Below are positions 25,621-31,860 of a stretch of DNA of 64,000 nt, one piece after another (positions within the stretch are counted from its first letter, which is position 1; the number at the start of each line of letters is the position of its first letter). The position numbers and the translations under genes are program-made. The notes under the pieces were generated by a model that ran no database searches, was not told the DNA's origin, and was given only the letters and a program-made list of their open reading frames with translations. Source of the stretch: JAJTZA01 sp041744075. Lineage in GTDB: Bacteria; Verrucomicrobiota; Verrucomicrobiia; Chthoniobacterales; Terrimicrobiaceae. The stretch is taken from assembly GCA_041744075.1 (NCBI GenBank), contig JBGTLQ010000014.1, positions 5,454 through 69,453 on the forward strand. The letters run 5' to 3'.

Positions 25621-26316
25621 ATGGGTGGGGATCGGGGGCTGATGATAGGTCTCTTGAAGACCGCCCACTTGGAAACGACTGTCCGCCACTACGAACCCCG
25701 TGACCGGGAAGCCGTCCGCAGGCTTTGCTGTGAAACCGGATTTCTTGGCAAACCCATCGATCCGGTGTTTGAAGACAGGGAGTTGTTTTCGGATTATCTC
25801 ACCAGTTACTACACGGATGTGGAGCCCGAATCCTGCTTTGTCCTAGAACATGAGGGCATCGTTAAAGGCTACCTGCTCGGCTCACGGAAACCCTTCCATC
25901 AGCAACTACATAGCATCGTTCTCAATGGGAGCCTGTTTCTGAGAGCTCTCGTCCGGTATCCGCGCTACAATGCCGCCACTCGAGAATTTATTGCGTGGAT
26001 TCTCAAAAATTCGTGGAAAGAAGTGCCCGCCGCGCCGCGTCGAACCGCTCACTTTCATTTTAACGTCCTGCCCGAAGCCCAAGGCGTGGCCGGCACACGG
26101 ACCCTCATGAACGCCTACTTCGCCTACCTGGAATCCAAAGGGGAAAAATCAGTCTTTGGCCAAATGGTAACCTTTGAATCCCGGCGCGGCGCAAAAGTTT
26201 TGGAGCGTTATGGTTTCCGTGTCCTCGAACGCCGTGAACTCACCAAGTGGAAAGACAAACATCCCGAGCCTGTTTATCTGACAACGGTCATCAAACAGCT
26301 ATCACCCGCAAAGTAG
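25621..26316 (+). CDS. GNAT-family acetyltransferase-like protein
   Basis: About 231 residues. TTVRHYEPRDREAVRRLCCE is a typical GNAT opening, with SCFVLEHEGIVKGYLLGSRK as the central strand pair, GVAGTRTLMNAYFAYLESKG in the acetyl-CoA region and GAKVLERYGFRVLERRELTK near the end. The start is uncertain: the frame opens at a TTG overlapping the previous stop (25600), with ATG at 25621 and 25642. The acceptor is unknown. It follows the glycosyltransferase gene, so a role in glycan modification is possible but only inferred. Confidence 0.75.
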   Translation: MGGDRGLMIGLLKTAHLETTVRHYEPRDREAVRRLCCETGFLGKPIDPVFEDRELFSDYLTSYYTDVEPESCFVLEHEGIVKGYLLGSRKPFHQQLHSIVLNGSLFLRALVRYPRYNAATREFIAWILKNSWKEVPAAPRRTAHFHFNVLPEAQGVAGTRTLMNAYFAYLESKGEKSVFGQMVTFESRRGAKVLERYGFRVLERRELTKWKDKHPEPVYLTTVIKQLSPAK

Positions 26317-26357
26317 TGTCCACGGCAATTGGGCACCTACCGCCCCTTTTTGCAGAA

Positions 26358-27026
26358 ATGGATCTCTGGGTCGATGACACACCCCGACCCGGCGATGTCC
26401 AAATGGCGATCGACGAATGCCTTCTTCTCAGCGGCCTCAAACGCCCGCTCCTCCGTCATTATTCCTGGCTGGGCTCTTGGGCCAGTTTTGGTTATTCCCA
26501 GTCCTTGGCAGCCGCGCAGTTGGAGGCTCCCGGCTCTCATTTGGTGAGACGGTGGACGGGAGGAGGAGTGGTCCGGCACGACGCCGATTGGACGTTTTCC
26601 CTCCTGGTGCCAGCGGAGGAGCATTTCTGCAAACTCCGCCCAAGAGATTCCTACCGAGCGCTTCATGAGCGGGTTGTTTCAGCGTTATCCTGCAGAGAAA
26701 ACTCCATTAAAATCCGTCTGGCCGGGATGGGGGATTGTCAGCAGTCTCTCTCCTGCTTTGCCGGACCTACTTTGTTTGACGTGATGGAGGTTGCCGGCGG
26801 AAAAATCTGTGGCGGAGCCCAACGCCGAACACGAAAGGGGTTGCTGCATCAAGGCAGCATCCAACGTTCAACGCGCCAACTCGCGGGAACTTTTGGACAA
26901 GAACTTGGCGGGCTGTTCGCAGAAAAGCTCTGCGATTTTGCACCGCCGCACTTCCTCGGGGAGCATTCAGAACACCTCGCAAAAACCCATTACGGAAATC
27001 CGGGGTGGACCGAACGCATCCCCTGA
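26358..27026 (+). CDS. Lipoate-protein ligase A-like protein
   Basis: 222 residues of the biotin/lipoate ligase catalytic fold. RRWTGGGVVRHDADWTFSLL is the family's RRxxGGGxVxH segment, and GGKICGGAQRRTRKGLLHQG carries the invariant Lys that contacts the lipoyl group. The N-terminus DTPRPGDVQMAIDECLL is normal for LplA/LipM. A GTG at 26316 overlapping the previous stop is an alternative start. It may transfer lipoate or octanoate to a carrier protein. At 222 residues it lacks the accessory domain of E. coli LplA. The last codons form part of a 17-bp inverted repeat. Confidence 0.82.
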   Translation: MDLWVDDTPRPGDVQMAIDECLLLSGLKRPLLRHYSWLGSWASFGYSQSLAAAQLEAPGSHLVRRWTGGGVVRHDADWTFSLLVPAEEHFCKLRPRDSYRALHERVVSALSCRENSIKIRLAGMGDCQQSLSCFAGPTLFDVMEVAGGKICGGAQRRTRKGLLHQGSIQRSTRQLAGTFGQELGGLFAEKLCDFAPPHFLGEHSEHLAKTHYGNPGWTERIP

Positions 27027-27031
27027 GGGAG
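27015..27031 (+). repeat. 17-bp inverted repeat, left copy
   Basis: CGCATCCCCTGAGGGAG overlaps the lipoate-ligase stop codon and is repeated perfectly in inverse orientation at 27346-27362. The two copies flank the SWIB gene. Confidence 0.8.
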
Positions 27032-27043
27032 CGGGAGGGGGAA

Positions 27044-27325
27044 TCAGATTGCTTTGACGTGAGCGGAGACGTGCTTCGTCAACTCAAACATGGTCACTTG
27101 TTTCTTGCCGCCGAAAATCACTTTGAGAGTCTCGTCAGCATTGATGAGAGTTTTCTTTTTCTCGTCTTGGAGTTTGTTCTTTTTGATGTACTCCCAGATT
27201 TTTTTGGTGATTTCGCTGCGGGGGATCGGTTTCGAGCCAACAACCGCTGCGAGAGCTTCATCCGGTTGGACGGGCTTCATGAATGCGGCGTTGGGTTTGC
27301 GGGTAGCTGGTTTTTTAGTAGGCAT
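27044..27325 (-). CDS. SWIB/MDM2-domain protein
   Basis: 93 residues, essentially one SWIB domain. A basic tail MPTKKPATRKPN is followed by LAAVVGSKPIPRSEITKKIW, EYIKKNKLQDEKKKTLINAD and ETLKVIFGGKKQVTMFELTK. In eukaryotes SWIB occurs in SWI/SNF complexes. In bacteria it is largely known from Chlamydiae and relatives, where it is thought to act in chromatin or topology control. Its presence supports the PVC-group placement. Convergent with the lipoate-ligase gene and flanked by the 17-bp inverted repeats. Confidence 0.93.
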   Translation of the reverse strand: MPTKKPATRKPNAAFMKPVQPDEALAAVVGSKPIPRSEITKKIWEYIKKNKLQDEKKKTLINADETLKVIFGGKKQVTMFELTKHVSAHVKAI

Positions 27326-27341
27326 AGAAGATTGCTTTTAT

Positions 27342-27373
27342 GCCTCTCCCTCAGGGGATGCGAGGCTTTTTTT
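27342..27373 (+). terminator. Rho-independent terminator, plus strand
   Basis: GCCTC (27342-27346) pairs with GAGGC (27362-27366), enclosing an inner CCCT/AGGG pair, followed by seven T at 27367-27373. On the plus strand it would stop transcripts running antisense through the SWIB gene from the holA operon. The minus strand has no U tract. Confidence 0.55.
27346..27362 (-). repeat. 17-bp inverted repeat, right copy
   Basis: Exact reverse complement of 27015-27031. It forms the loop side of the terminator-like hairpin between the SWIB and FmdB-like genes. Confidence 0.8.
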
Positions 27374-27911
27374 AGTGGTGTTCACCAATAAAATCACTCA
27401 ACTCATAGAGTTGGGGGTCACGTGAAGGCTTGCGCTTTTTCAAAACGGCCTTGATGGACGACGAAAAATCGGCTGATTCCGGGTCCCCTCCGAAGCTTTC
27501 ATCACCAAGTCCATCAAGGGATTCCCCGAACTCTTCTTCCAGTTTTTCGGGATCTTCTCCGCTCTCCAACCGCCGCAACATTTGCTCCATTTCGGCTGGC
27601 ACTTTCTGACCCGTGGCCTCGGTCATTTTTCTCATCAAACGCCCAAGCTGCCTGGGGTCAGGATTCTTGTCATCGATGGATGACATCTCCCTCTCCATCT
27701 CCGCCATCATTTTTTCCATGCGAGGATCCGTGGGGTTTTCTTCCGTTTTTTCCTTGGCCCGTCCCGTCACTGCAAAACGGGAAAGCACTCGTTCCATCCG
27801 AGCCTTGGGGTCATCAGGACAACGAGGAATCGTGGCCGCCGCTGACAGGCTCCTCGCAAAGAAGCTGTAAATCTTGTTCGTATCTGGAGAAAAATATTCG
27901 TAAATGGGCAT
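27372..27911 (-). CDS. FmdB-like protein without zinc-ribbon cysteines
   Basis: 179 residues. The opening MPIYEYFSPDTNKIYSFFAR and PRCPDD...VLSRFAVTG follow the FmdB/CxxC_CxxC regulatory family, whose normal form MPxYEYxCxxCG...CPxCG binds zinc. Here only one Cys remains (IPRCPD), so zinc binding is unlikely. The remainder is charged and acidic (MEKMMAEMEREMSSIDDKNP, RRLESGEDPEKLEEEFGESL), probably helical. Function unknown. It is in the same direction as the SWIB gene, separated by 46 bp. Confidence 0.7.
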   Translation of the reverse strand: MPIYEYFSPDTNKIYSFFARSLSAAATIPRCPDDPKARMERVLSRFAVTGRAKEKTEENPTDPRMEKMMAEMEREMSSIDDKNPDPRQLGRLMRKMTEATGQKVPAEMEQMLRRLESGEDPEKLEEEFGESLDGLGDESFGGDPESADFSSSIKAVLKKRKPSRDPQLYELSDFIGEHH

Positions 27912-28211
27912 CGTGAGAATGGTTCTTAAGCAGAAACAGTGTGTTCAGGGCGCTCGCCTTTTTCAAGTCACAGGTTTAGAGGGCTCTATCTTGGGTAGGG
28001 GGAACTCCATCTTGCCTGCCAACTTATCCTCTCATGTAAAGGACGGCGCGGGACCGCCATTTGCTTCGCTTCGCTCACCGCTGCGCGGCTGCCTTCGGCA
28101 GGCTGTCTCCCTCCAGTCGGCTCTACCGCCAAAAACCACCTCGTGCGTGCGCAAGCTCGTTGTTTCTTGGGTAGGGCGCTTCAGTCCCTTGACCGCCGAC
28201 TTATCCTCCCC
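27912..28211. other. 300-bp intergenic region with two partial copies of repeat B
   Basis: Copies begin GTAGGG at 27995 and 28171. Both contain a GCC(A/G)ACTTATCCTC block, and the first also holds GGACGGCGCGGGACCGCCAT (28041-28060), close to 57274-57294. The second copy ends on the ATG of the AEC transporter gene. No gene is seen here. Confidence 0.65.
27995..28060 (+). repeat. Repeat B, copy 1
   Basis: Starts GTAGGG and ends GGACCGCCAT, parallel to the copy at 57200-57301 but without its central GCCTTCGC module. Confidence 0.6.
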
Positions 28212-28213
28212 AT
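28171..28213 (+). repeat. Repeat B, partial copy 2
   Basis: GTAGGGCGCTTCAGTC followed by CTTGACCGCCGACTTATCCTC, similar to 57200-57268. Its end supplies the AT of the downstream ATG. Confidence 0.6.
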
Positions 28214-29129
28214 GACCATCCTCGAAACACTGGCCCCCCTTGTTCTCCTCATCGGAATGGGAGCCTTGCTGGCCCACCTTAAGTTCTTGGGCGATGCTTT
28301 TGTTGCCGACCTCAACAAGCTGGCCTTTTGGATCGCCCTGCCCGCGCTGTTGTTTCGTTCAGCCGCCGCCGCCGGCCACCCGGGTGCCCGAACGTTTCAC
28401 CTTCTAGGTATTCTTGTGGCAGCCACCCTGCTCGCCTGTCTGGCCTCCTATTTCTTATGTCAGTTGCTCCGCGTGCCATCAAATTCTTGGGGCACGCTTG
28501 CGCAATCAGCGTTCCGTGGAAATCTGGCCTATATCGGCATCCCCCTTCTCACACTTGGGCTGCCTGCCATTGGTGGAGGTCCCGAGGCGTTTCCCACCGC
28601 GGTGGTGGTCATGACGCTCATGATGGTGATTTTTAATTTTTTGGCCGTCCTTGTTTTGCAGCGAGGCCAGTGGAAACCCCGCGACGCCGCTTGGTCGATT
28701 GTAACCAACCCACTTTTGGTTGCGGGTTTGCTCGGTCTGGCATGGTCCACCACAGGCCTCGGGCTGACTCCCATCGCTGACAAATCCCTCCAGATTCTTG
28801 GCGGCGCTGCCGTGCCCATCGCCCTCCTCTGCATTGGAGGAACACTTGTGGCCGCTTCTCCGGGGGGACGACTCAAAGAGCTTGTGATCGCTGTGGGGTT
28901 AAAAATTGTTTTTCTCCCTCTGGTGGTTTGGGGGCTTGGCCTGGCCATTGGGCTGGATATGGTGGATCTGCGAATCGCCGTTGTACTCGCCGCCTGCCCC
29001 ACAGCCGCCGCGTCATATGTGATGGCTGCCCGTATGGGCGGGGACCCCCAACTGGCCTCTGCAGCCATTGCCATCAGCACCATCTGCTCTGCACCAGCCC
29101 TAGTCTGGGCTCTTTGGGTGACGGGATAG
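28212..29129 (+). CDS. AEC-family transporter (auxin efflux carrier type)
   Basis: 305 residues, about ten membrane helices in two halves. PLVLLIGMGALLAHLKFLGD and LNKLAFWIALPALLFRSAAA at the N-terminus and FRGNLAYIGIPLLTLGLPAI in the first half are diagnostic of AEC permeases. GAAVPIALLCIGGTL and LAACPTAAASYVMAARMGGD mark the second half. The family exports or takes up malate and other organic acids in bacteria; substrate here is unknown. The frame extends upstream through repeat sequence, but MTILETLAPLVLL is the natural start. Confidence 0.9.
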   Translation: MTILETLAPLVLLIGMGALLAHLKFLGDAFVADLNKLAFWIALPALLFRSAAAAGHPGARTFHLLGILVAATLLACLASYFLCQLLRVPSNSWGTLAQSAFRGNLAYIGIPLLTLGLPAIGGGPEAFPTAVVVMTLMMVIFNFLAVLVLQRGQWKPRDAAWSIVTNPLLVAGLLGLAWSTTGLGLTPIADKSLQILGGAAVPIALLCIGGTLVAASPGGRLKELVIAVGLKIVFLPLVVWGLGLAIGLDMVDLRIAVVLAACPTAAASYVMAARMGGDPQLASAAIAISTICSAPALVWALWVTG

Positions 29130-29196
29130 GGAAGGCCTCGCAAACGATGCGCTTCCAGTTGAAAAATCCTTAGCTCCGTATACATTGCCATCCCAT

Positions 29197-29874
29197 ATGA
29201 ACATAACCATGTTACTTTTGTTGATCGTTCCGATGATCATTGGCCTCTGGGCTCAATCTCGTGTGAAGAGCGCGTTTGGCAAGTGGAGCAAAATTGCTGC
29301 CACCTCCGGCGTGACCGGCGCTCAAGCAGCCCGCAAAATTTTGAGCGCTGCCAACATCTCTGATGTGGAAGTCGTAGAAATCAACGACATGCTCGGCGAC
29401 CACTACGACCCCACACATAAGAGGCTTTGCCTTTCTTCTCCGGTGTATGGAACTCCTTCCGTGGCCTCACTCGGGATCGCTGCTCACGAATGCGGGCACG
29501 CGATTCAACACGCTCGCAGCTACGGCCCACTCAAGTGGCGCATGGCGGTTGTGCCGATGACGCAATTTGCTTCTCAGATTCTTCCGTTTGTTGTGATGGG
29601 CGGTATCTTTTTTCACATGGTGCATCTCATCACGTTGGGGGTGATCTGCTACTTGGTGCTCACCCTCTTCCAACTGATCACTCTGCCGGTGGAGTTTGAT
29701 GCCTCGCGCCGGGCAAAAGTCATTCTCCAACAAATGGGGCTCGTTCAAGCAGGTGAGGAAGCCGGCGGGGTAAACAAGGTTCTCAATGCGGCAGCATTAA
29801 CCTATGTGGCTGCTTTTGTCGCCGCCCTCGCCAACTTGGTTTACCTCCTTATGATTCGTAACCAAAGCCGGTGA
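29197..29874 (+). CDS. Membrane zinc metallopeptidase (YugP family)
   Basis: 225 residues. N-terminal helix ITMLLLLIVPMIIGLWAQSR, then SGVTGAQAARKILSAANIS, DHYDPTHKRLCLSSPVYG and the HExxH zinc motif in AAHECGHAIQHA. Membrane helices follow (ILPFVVMGGIFFHMVHLI, LGVICYLVLTLFQLITLP), and the third ligand probably lies in PVEFDASRRA. This is the neutral zinc metallopeptidase family PF04298. The role is poorly known. The start is the second in-frame candidate, after a TTG at 29185. Confidence 0.9.
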   Translation: MNITMLLLLIVPMIIGLWAQSRVKSAFGKWSKIAATSGVTGAQAARKILSAANISDVEVVEINDMLGDHYDPTHKRLCLSSPVYGTPSVASLGIAAHECGHAIQHARSYGPLKWRMAVVPMTQFASQILPFVVMGGIFFHMVHLITLGVICYLVLTLFQLITLPVEFDASRRAKVILQQMGLVQAGEEAGGVNKVLNAAALTYVAAFVAALANLVYLLMIRNQSR

Positions 29875-29890
29875 TTGCCGGACCTTTGGC

Positions 29891-30718
29891 GTGAATAAAA
29901 AGGAGGGTCCAAGGGCAATAATCAACCCATCCCAAAAAAATCCCACGCTGACAGTCGCCGGCTCTGATAACAGCGCCGGGGCGGGAATCCAAGCGGACTT
30001 GAAAACCTTCAGCGCCCACGGATGTTACGGATTAACCGCAGTCACCTGCGTGGTCTCCGAAGTCCCGGACCTCGTCTCCGGGCTTCAGCCGGTGCGGGCC
30101 CATTTGGTTCAAAGTCAGATCGAACTTTGCTTGTCAGCGTTTCCTGTGCGGGCGGCAAAAACTGGCATGCTCTATTCCGCCGAGATCGTTCGCGCAACTT
30201 CAAACGCCCTTTATGGGAAGGGTTTTCCCATCGTCGTGGATCCTGTCATGATGGCCAGCAGCGGGGATCCTCTCCTCAAACCGTCTGCCATTAGCGCCTA
30301 TCGAAAACTCCTATTTCCTTTGGCAACGCTGGTGACCCCAAATCTTGATGAGTTAAGCCTGCTGGCTGGTCGCGCAATCCCCAACCTCAAGGCCATGCGA
30401 GAAGCAGGGAAAGAACTCTCTCAAACGTTTGGATGCAGCTTCTTGCTGAAAGGAGGACATCTCAAAGGGCGGCGGGCCGTCGATGTTCTCATCAGCCCGG
30501 AGGGGGTCGAAGAATTCACTGAGGATTTTGTCCAAGGCGTCTCAACCCATGGCACCGGCTGCACCTACTCCGCAGCCATCACCGCCAACCTCGCCAATGG
30601 CAAATCCCTCAGCGAAAGCGTCGCCGCCGCTAAAACCTACATCACGGAAGCCATCCGGCAGCATTTGCGCTGGCCATCCACCCAGGCCCTCAATCACTGG
30701 CCCAAACGAAGCGGGTAA
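29891..30718 (+). CDS. thiD: Hydroxymethylpyrimidine/phosphomethylpyrimidine kinase
   Basis: 275 residues. LTVAGSDNSAGAGIQADLKT is the ThiD substrate and ATP-site opening; VDPVMMASSGDPLL, VTPNLDELSLLAGR, LLKGGHLKG and VSTHGTGCTYSAAITANLAN complete the ribokinase-fold signature. It phosphorylates HMP and HMP-P in thiamine synthesis. The frame opens at GTG; an AGGAGG lies inside the first codons (29901-29906), which hints that initiation may occur slightly downstream at a non-standard codon or that the GTG is read without that site. No other thiamine gene is nearby. Confidence 0.93.
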   Translation: MNKKEGPRAIINPSQKNPTLTVAGSDNSAGAGIQADLKTFSAHGCYGLTAVTCVVSEVPDLVSGLQPVRAHLVQSQIELCLSAFPVRAAKTGMLYSAEIVRATSNALYGKGFPIVVDPVMMASSGDPLLKPSAISAYRKLLFPLATLVTPNLDELSLLAGRAIPNLKAMREAGKELSQTFGCSFLLKGGHLKGRRAVDVLISPEGVEEFTEDFVQGVSTHGTGCTYSAAITANLANGKSLSESVAAAKTYITEAIRQHLRWPSTQALNHWPKRSG

Positions 30719-30729
30719 TATTCGTTTTC

Positions 30730-30948
30730 TTAAAACATTTTTGGAAAAAGATCTCCCACTCCAATTCCGAGGCCATCTGCCAATTTTTCCAACGTAGAGA
30801 GCCTTGGATTAGAACGTCTTCCAGACTCAATGTGCTGGTAAACTTTGTAGGGCATGCCGATTTTTTCAGCAAACTCCTCTTGAGTCATTCCTGCTTCAAC
30901 CCTCCGTTTCCGCAATTCATTTACCAGACTCTTTGAAGCGGATTCCAC
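30730..30948 (-). CDS. XRE-family transcriptional regulator
   Basis: 72 residues forming one Cro/C1-type helix-turn-helix: LVNELRKRRVEAGMTQEEFA, KIGMPYKVYQHIESGRRSNP, LSTLEKLADGLGIGVGDLF. It is convergent with thiD and divergent from the cluster of secreted proteins beginning at about 31.0 kb, 45-60 bp away, so it could repress that cluster. No separate sensor domain is present. Confidence 0.9.
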   Translation of the reverse strand: MESASKSLVNELRKRRVEAGMTQEEFAEKIGMPYKVYQHIESGRRSNPRLSTLEKLADGLGIGVGDLFPKMF

Positions 30949-31011
30949 TCCGTAAGCCTGAAGAGTTGGAGTCTTTTCAACACCTCCACATGTGTGGTGT
31001 TGACAAGAACA

Positions 31012-31860
31012 ATGAAGGCTGTTTGTCTAGTTACCAGCTTGAAGGACATCCCCTCCAAATCCACTCAAAGAAAATGTCCGCATGGGGCAAAACGGTGGTT
31101 CGTTCTTGGAGTAACTATTTCTCTCGCATTCCAACCCGTAATTGGTGAAACACTCACGGGGCAACACCCCCTTCAGTTCCGCCTGATCGAAAGTCTAGAA
31201 GTTGATCTTGGGCCACGATCAATCATTTACAACAGGGTGGAAAAACCTATTCTCCAACCCCAGCCGCCCCCCATAAACCGACCCTCAGAATCAACCCAAG
31301 CAGTAGCCCCAACATTCGAAGAATTGGAGGAACTACGGCGGTGGGAATCAATGACCTATGTCAGCATGTCCCTCTCTTGCACTGTGTATGACGGACAATT
31401 CACAGAGGTCCGATTGCACCAAGACGGCCACAATATCATCTTCTGGAGTACCATAAATTTCCACTATTTGAGCCACTTGTTCGACTTTTTGGCTGGAAAT
31501 ACCTGTTACTCAATTTTCCTTGGTCTTGGCGACGCTTCTCTTGGTGAACTCCCCGTGGACCTACAGAACAAGCCGCCCACGATCTGGACGGCTGAGTTCC
31601 TCGCCGCAAATGCTGGAAAATCGGCATGGATGATCACTTCGAATGTTGCGATTTCTCCGGAAACTATCCGTGCCATTGAGGACTTGCACAGCTACTTCGA
31701 CACAAACAAGGAGGCTCTCATCGCACAGCACAATGAACGGGAGGCGATTCGCATTGCACAAGAACAACACCTCAAGGCCAATCCCCCACAGCCAAAGGAT
31801 ACTGTTGTTAATTATTTCCCCATCCAAAGCGGCCAACCAAGCGGAAGGGGTGCAAAATGA
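31012..31860 (+). CDS. Exported protein of unknown function
   Basis: About 282 residues. A hydrophobic segment RWFVLGVTISLAFQPVIGET near residue 30 looks like a signal peptide, though with a long leader; the true start may be a GTG at 30994 or lie further inside. A proline-rich linker (PILQPQPPPINRPSE) leads to an unrecognised domain (WESMTYVSMSLSCTVYDGQF, EVRLHQDGHNIIFWSTINFH). Its end overlaps the next gene (ATGA). First gene of a coupled run of secreted proteins. Confidence 0.6.
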   Translation: MKAVCLVTSLKDIPSKSTQRKCPHGAKRWFVLGVTISLAFQPVIGETLTGQHPLQFRLIESLEVDLGPRSIIYNRVEKPILQPQPPPINRPSESTQAVAPTFEELEELRRWESMTYVSMSLSCTVYDGQFTEVRLHQDGHNIIFWSTINFHYLSHLFDFLAGNTCYSIFLGLGDASLGELPVDLQNKPPTIWTAEFLAANAGKSAWMITSNVAISPETIRAIEDLHSYFDTNKEALIAQHNEREAIRIAQEQHLKANPPQPKDTVVNYFPIQSGQPSGRGAK

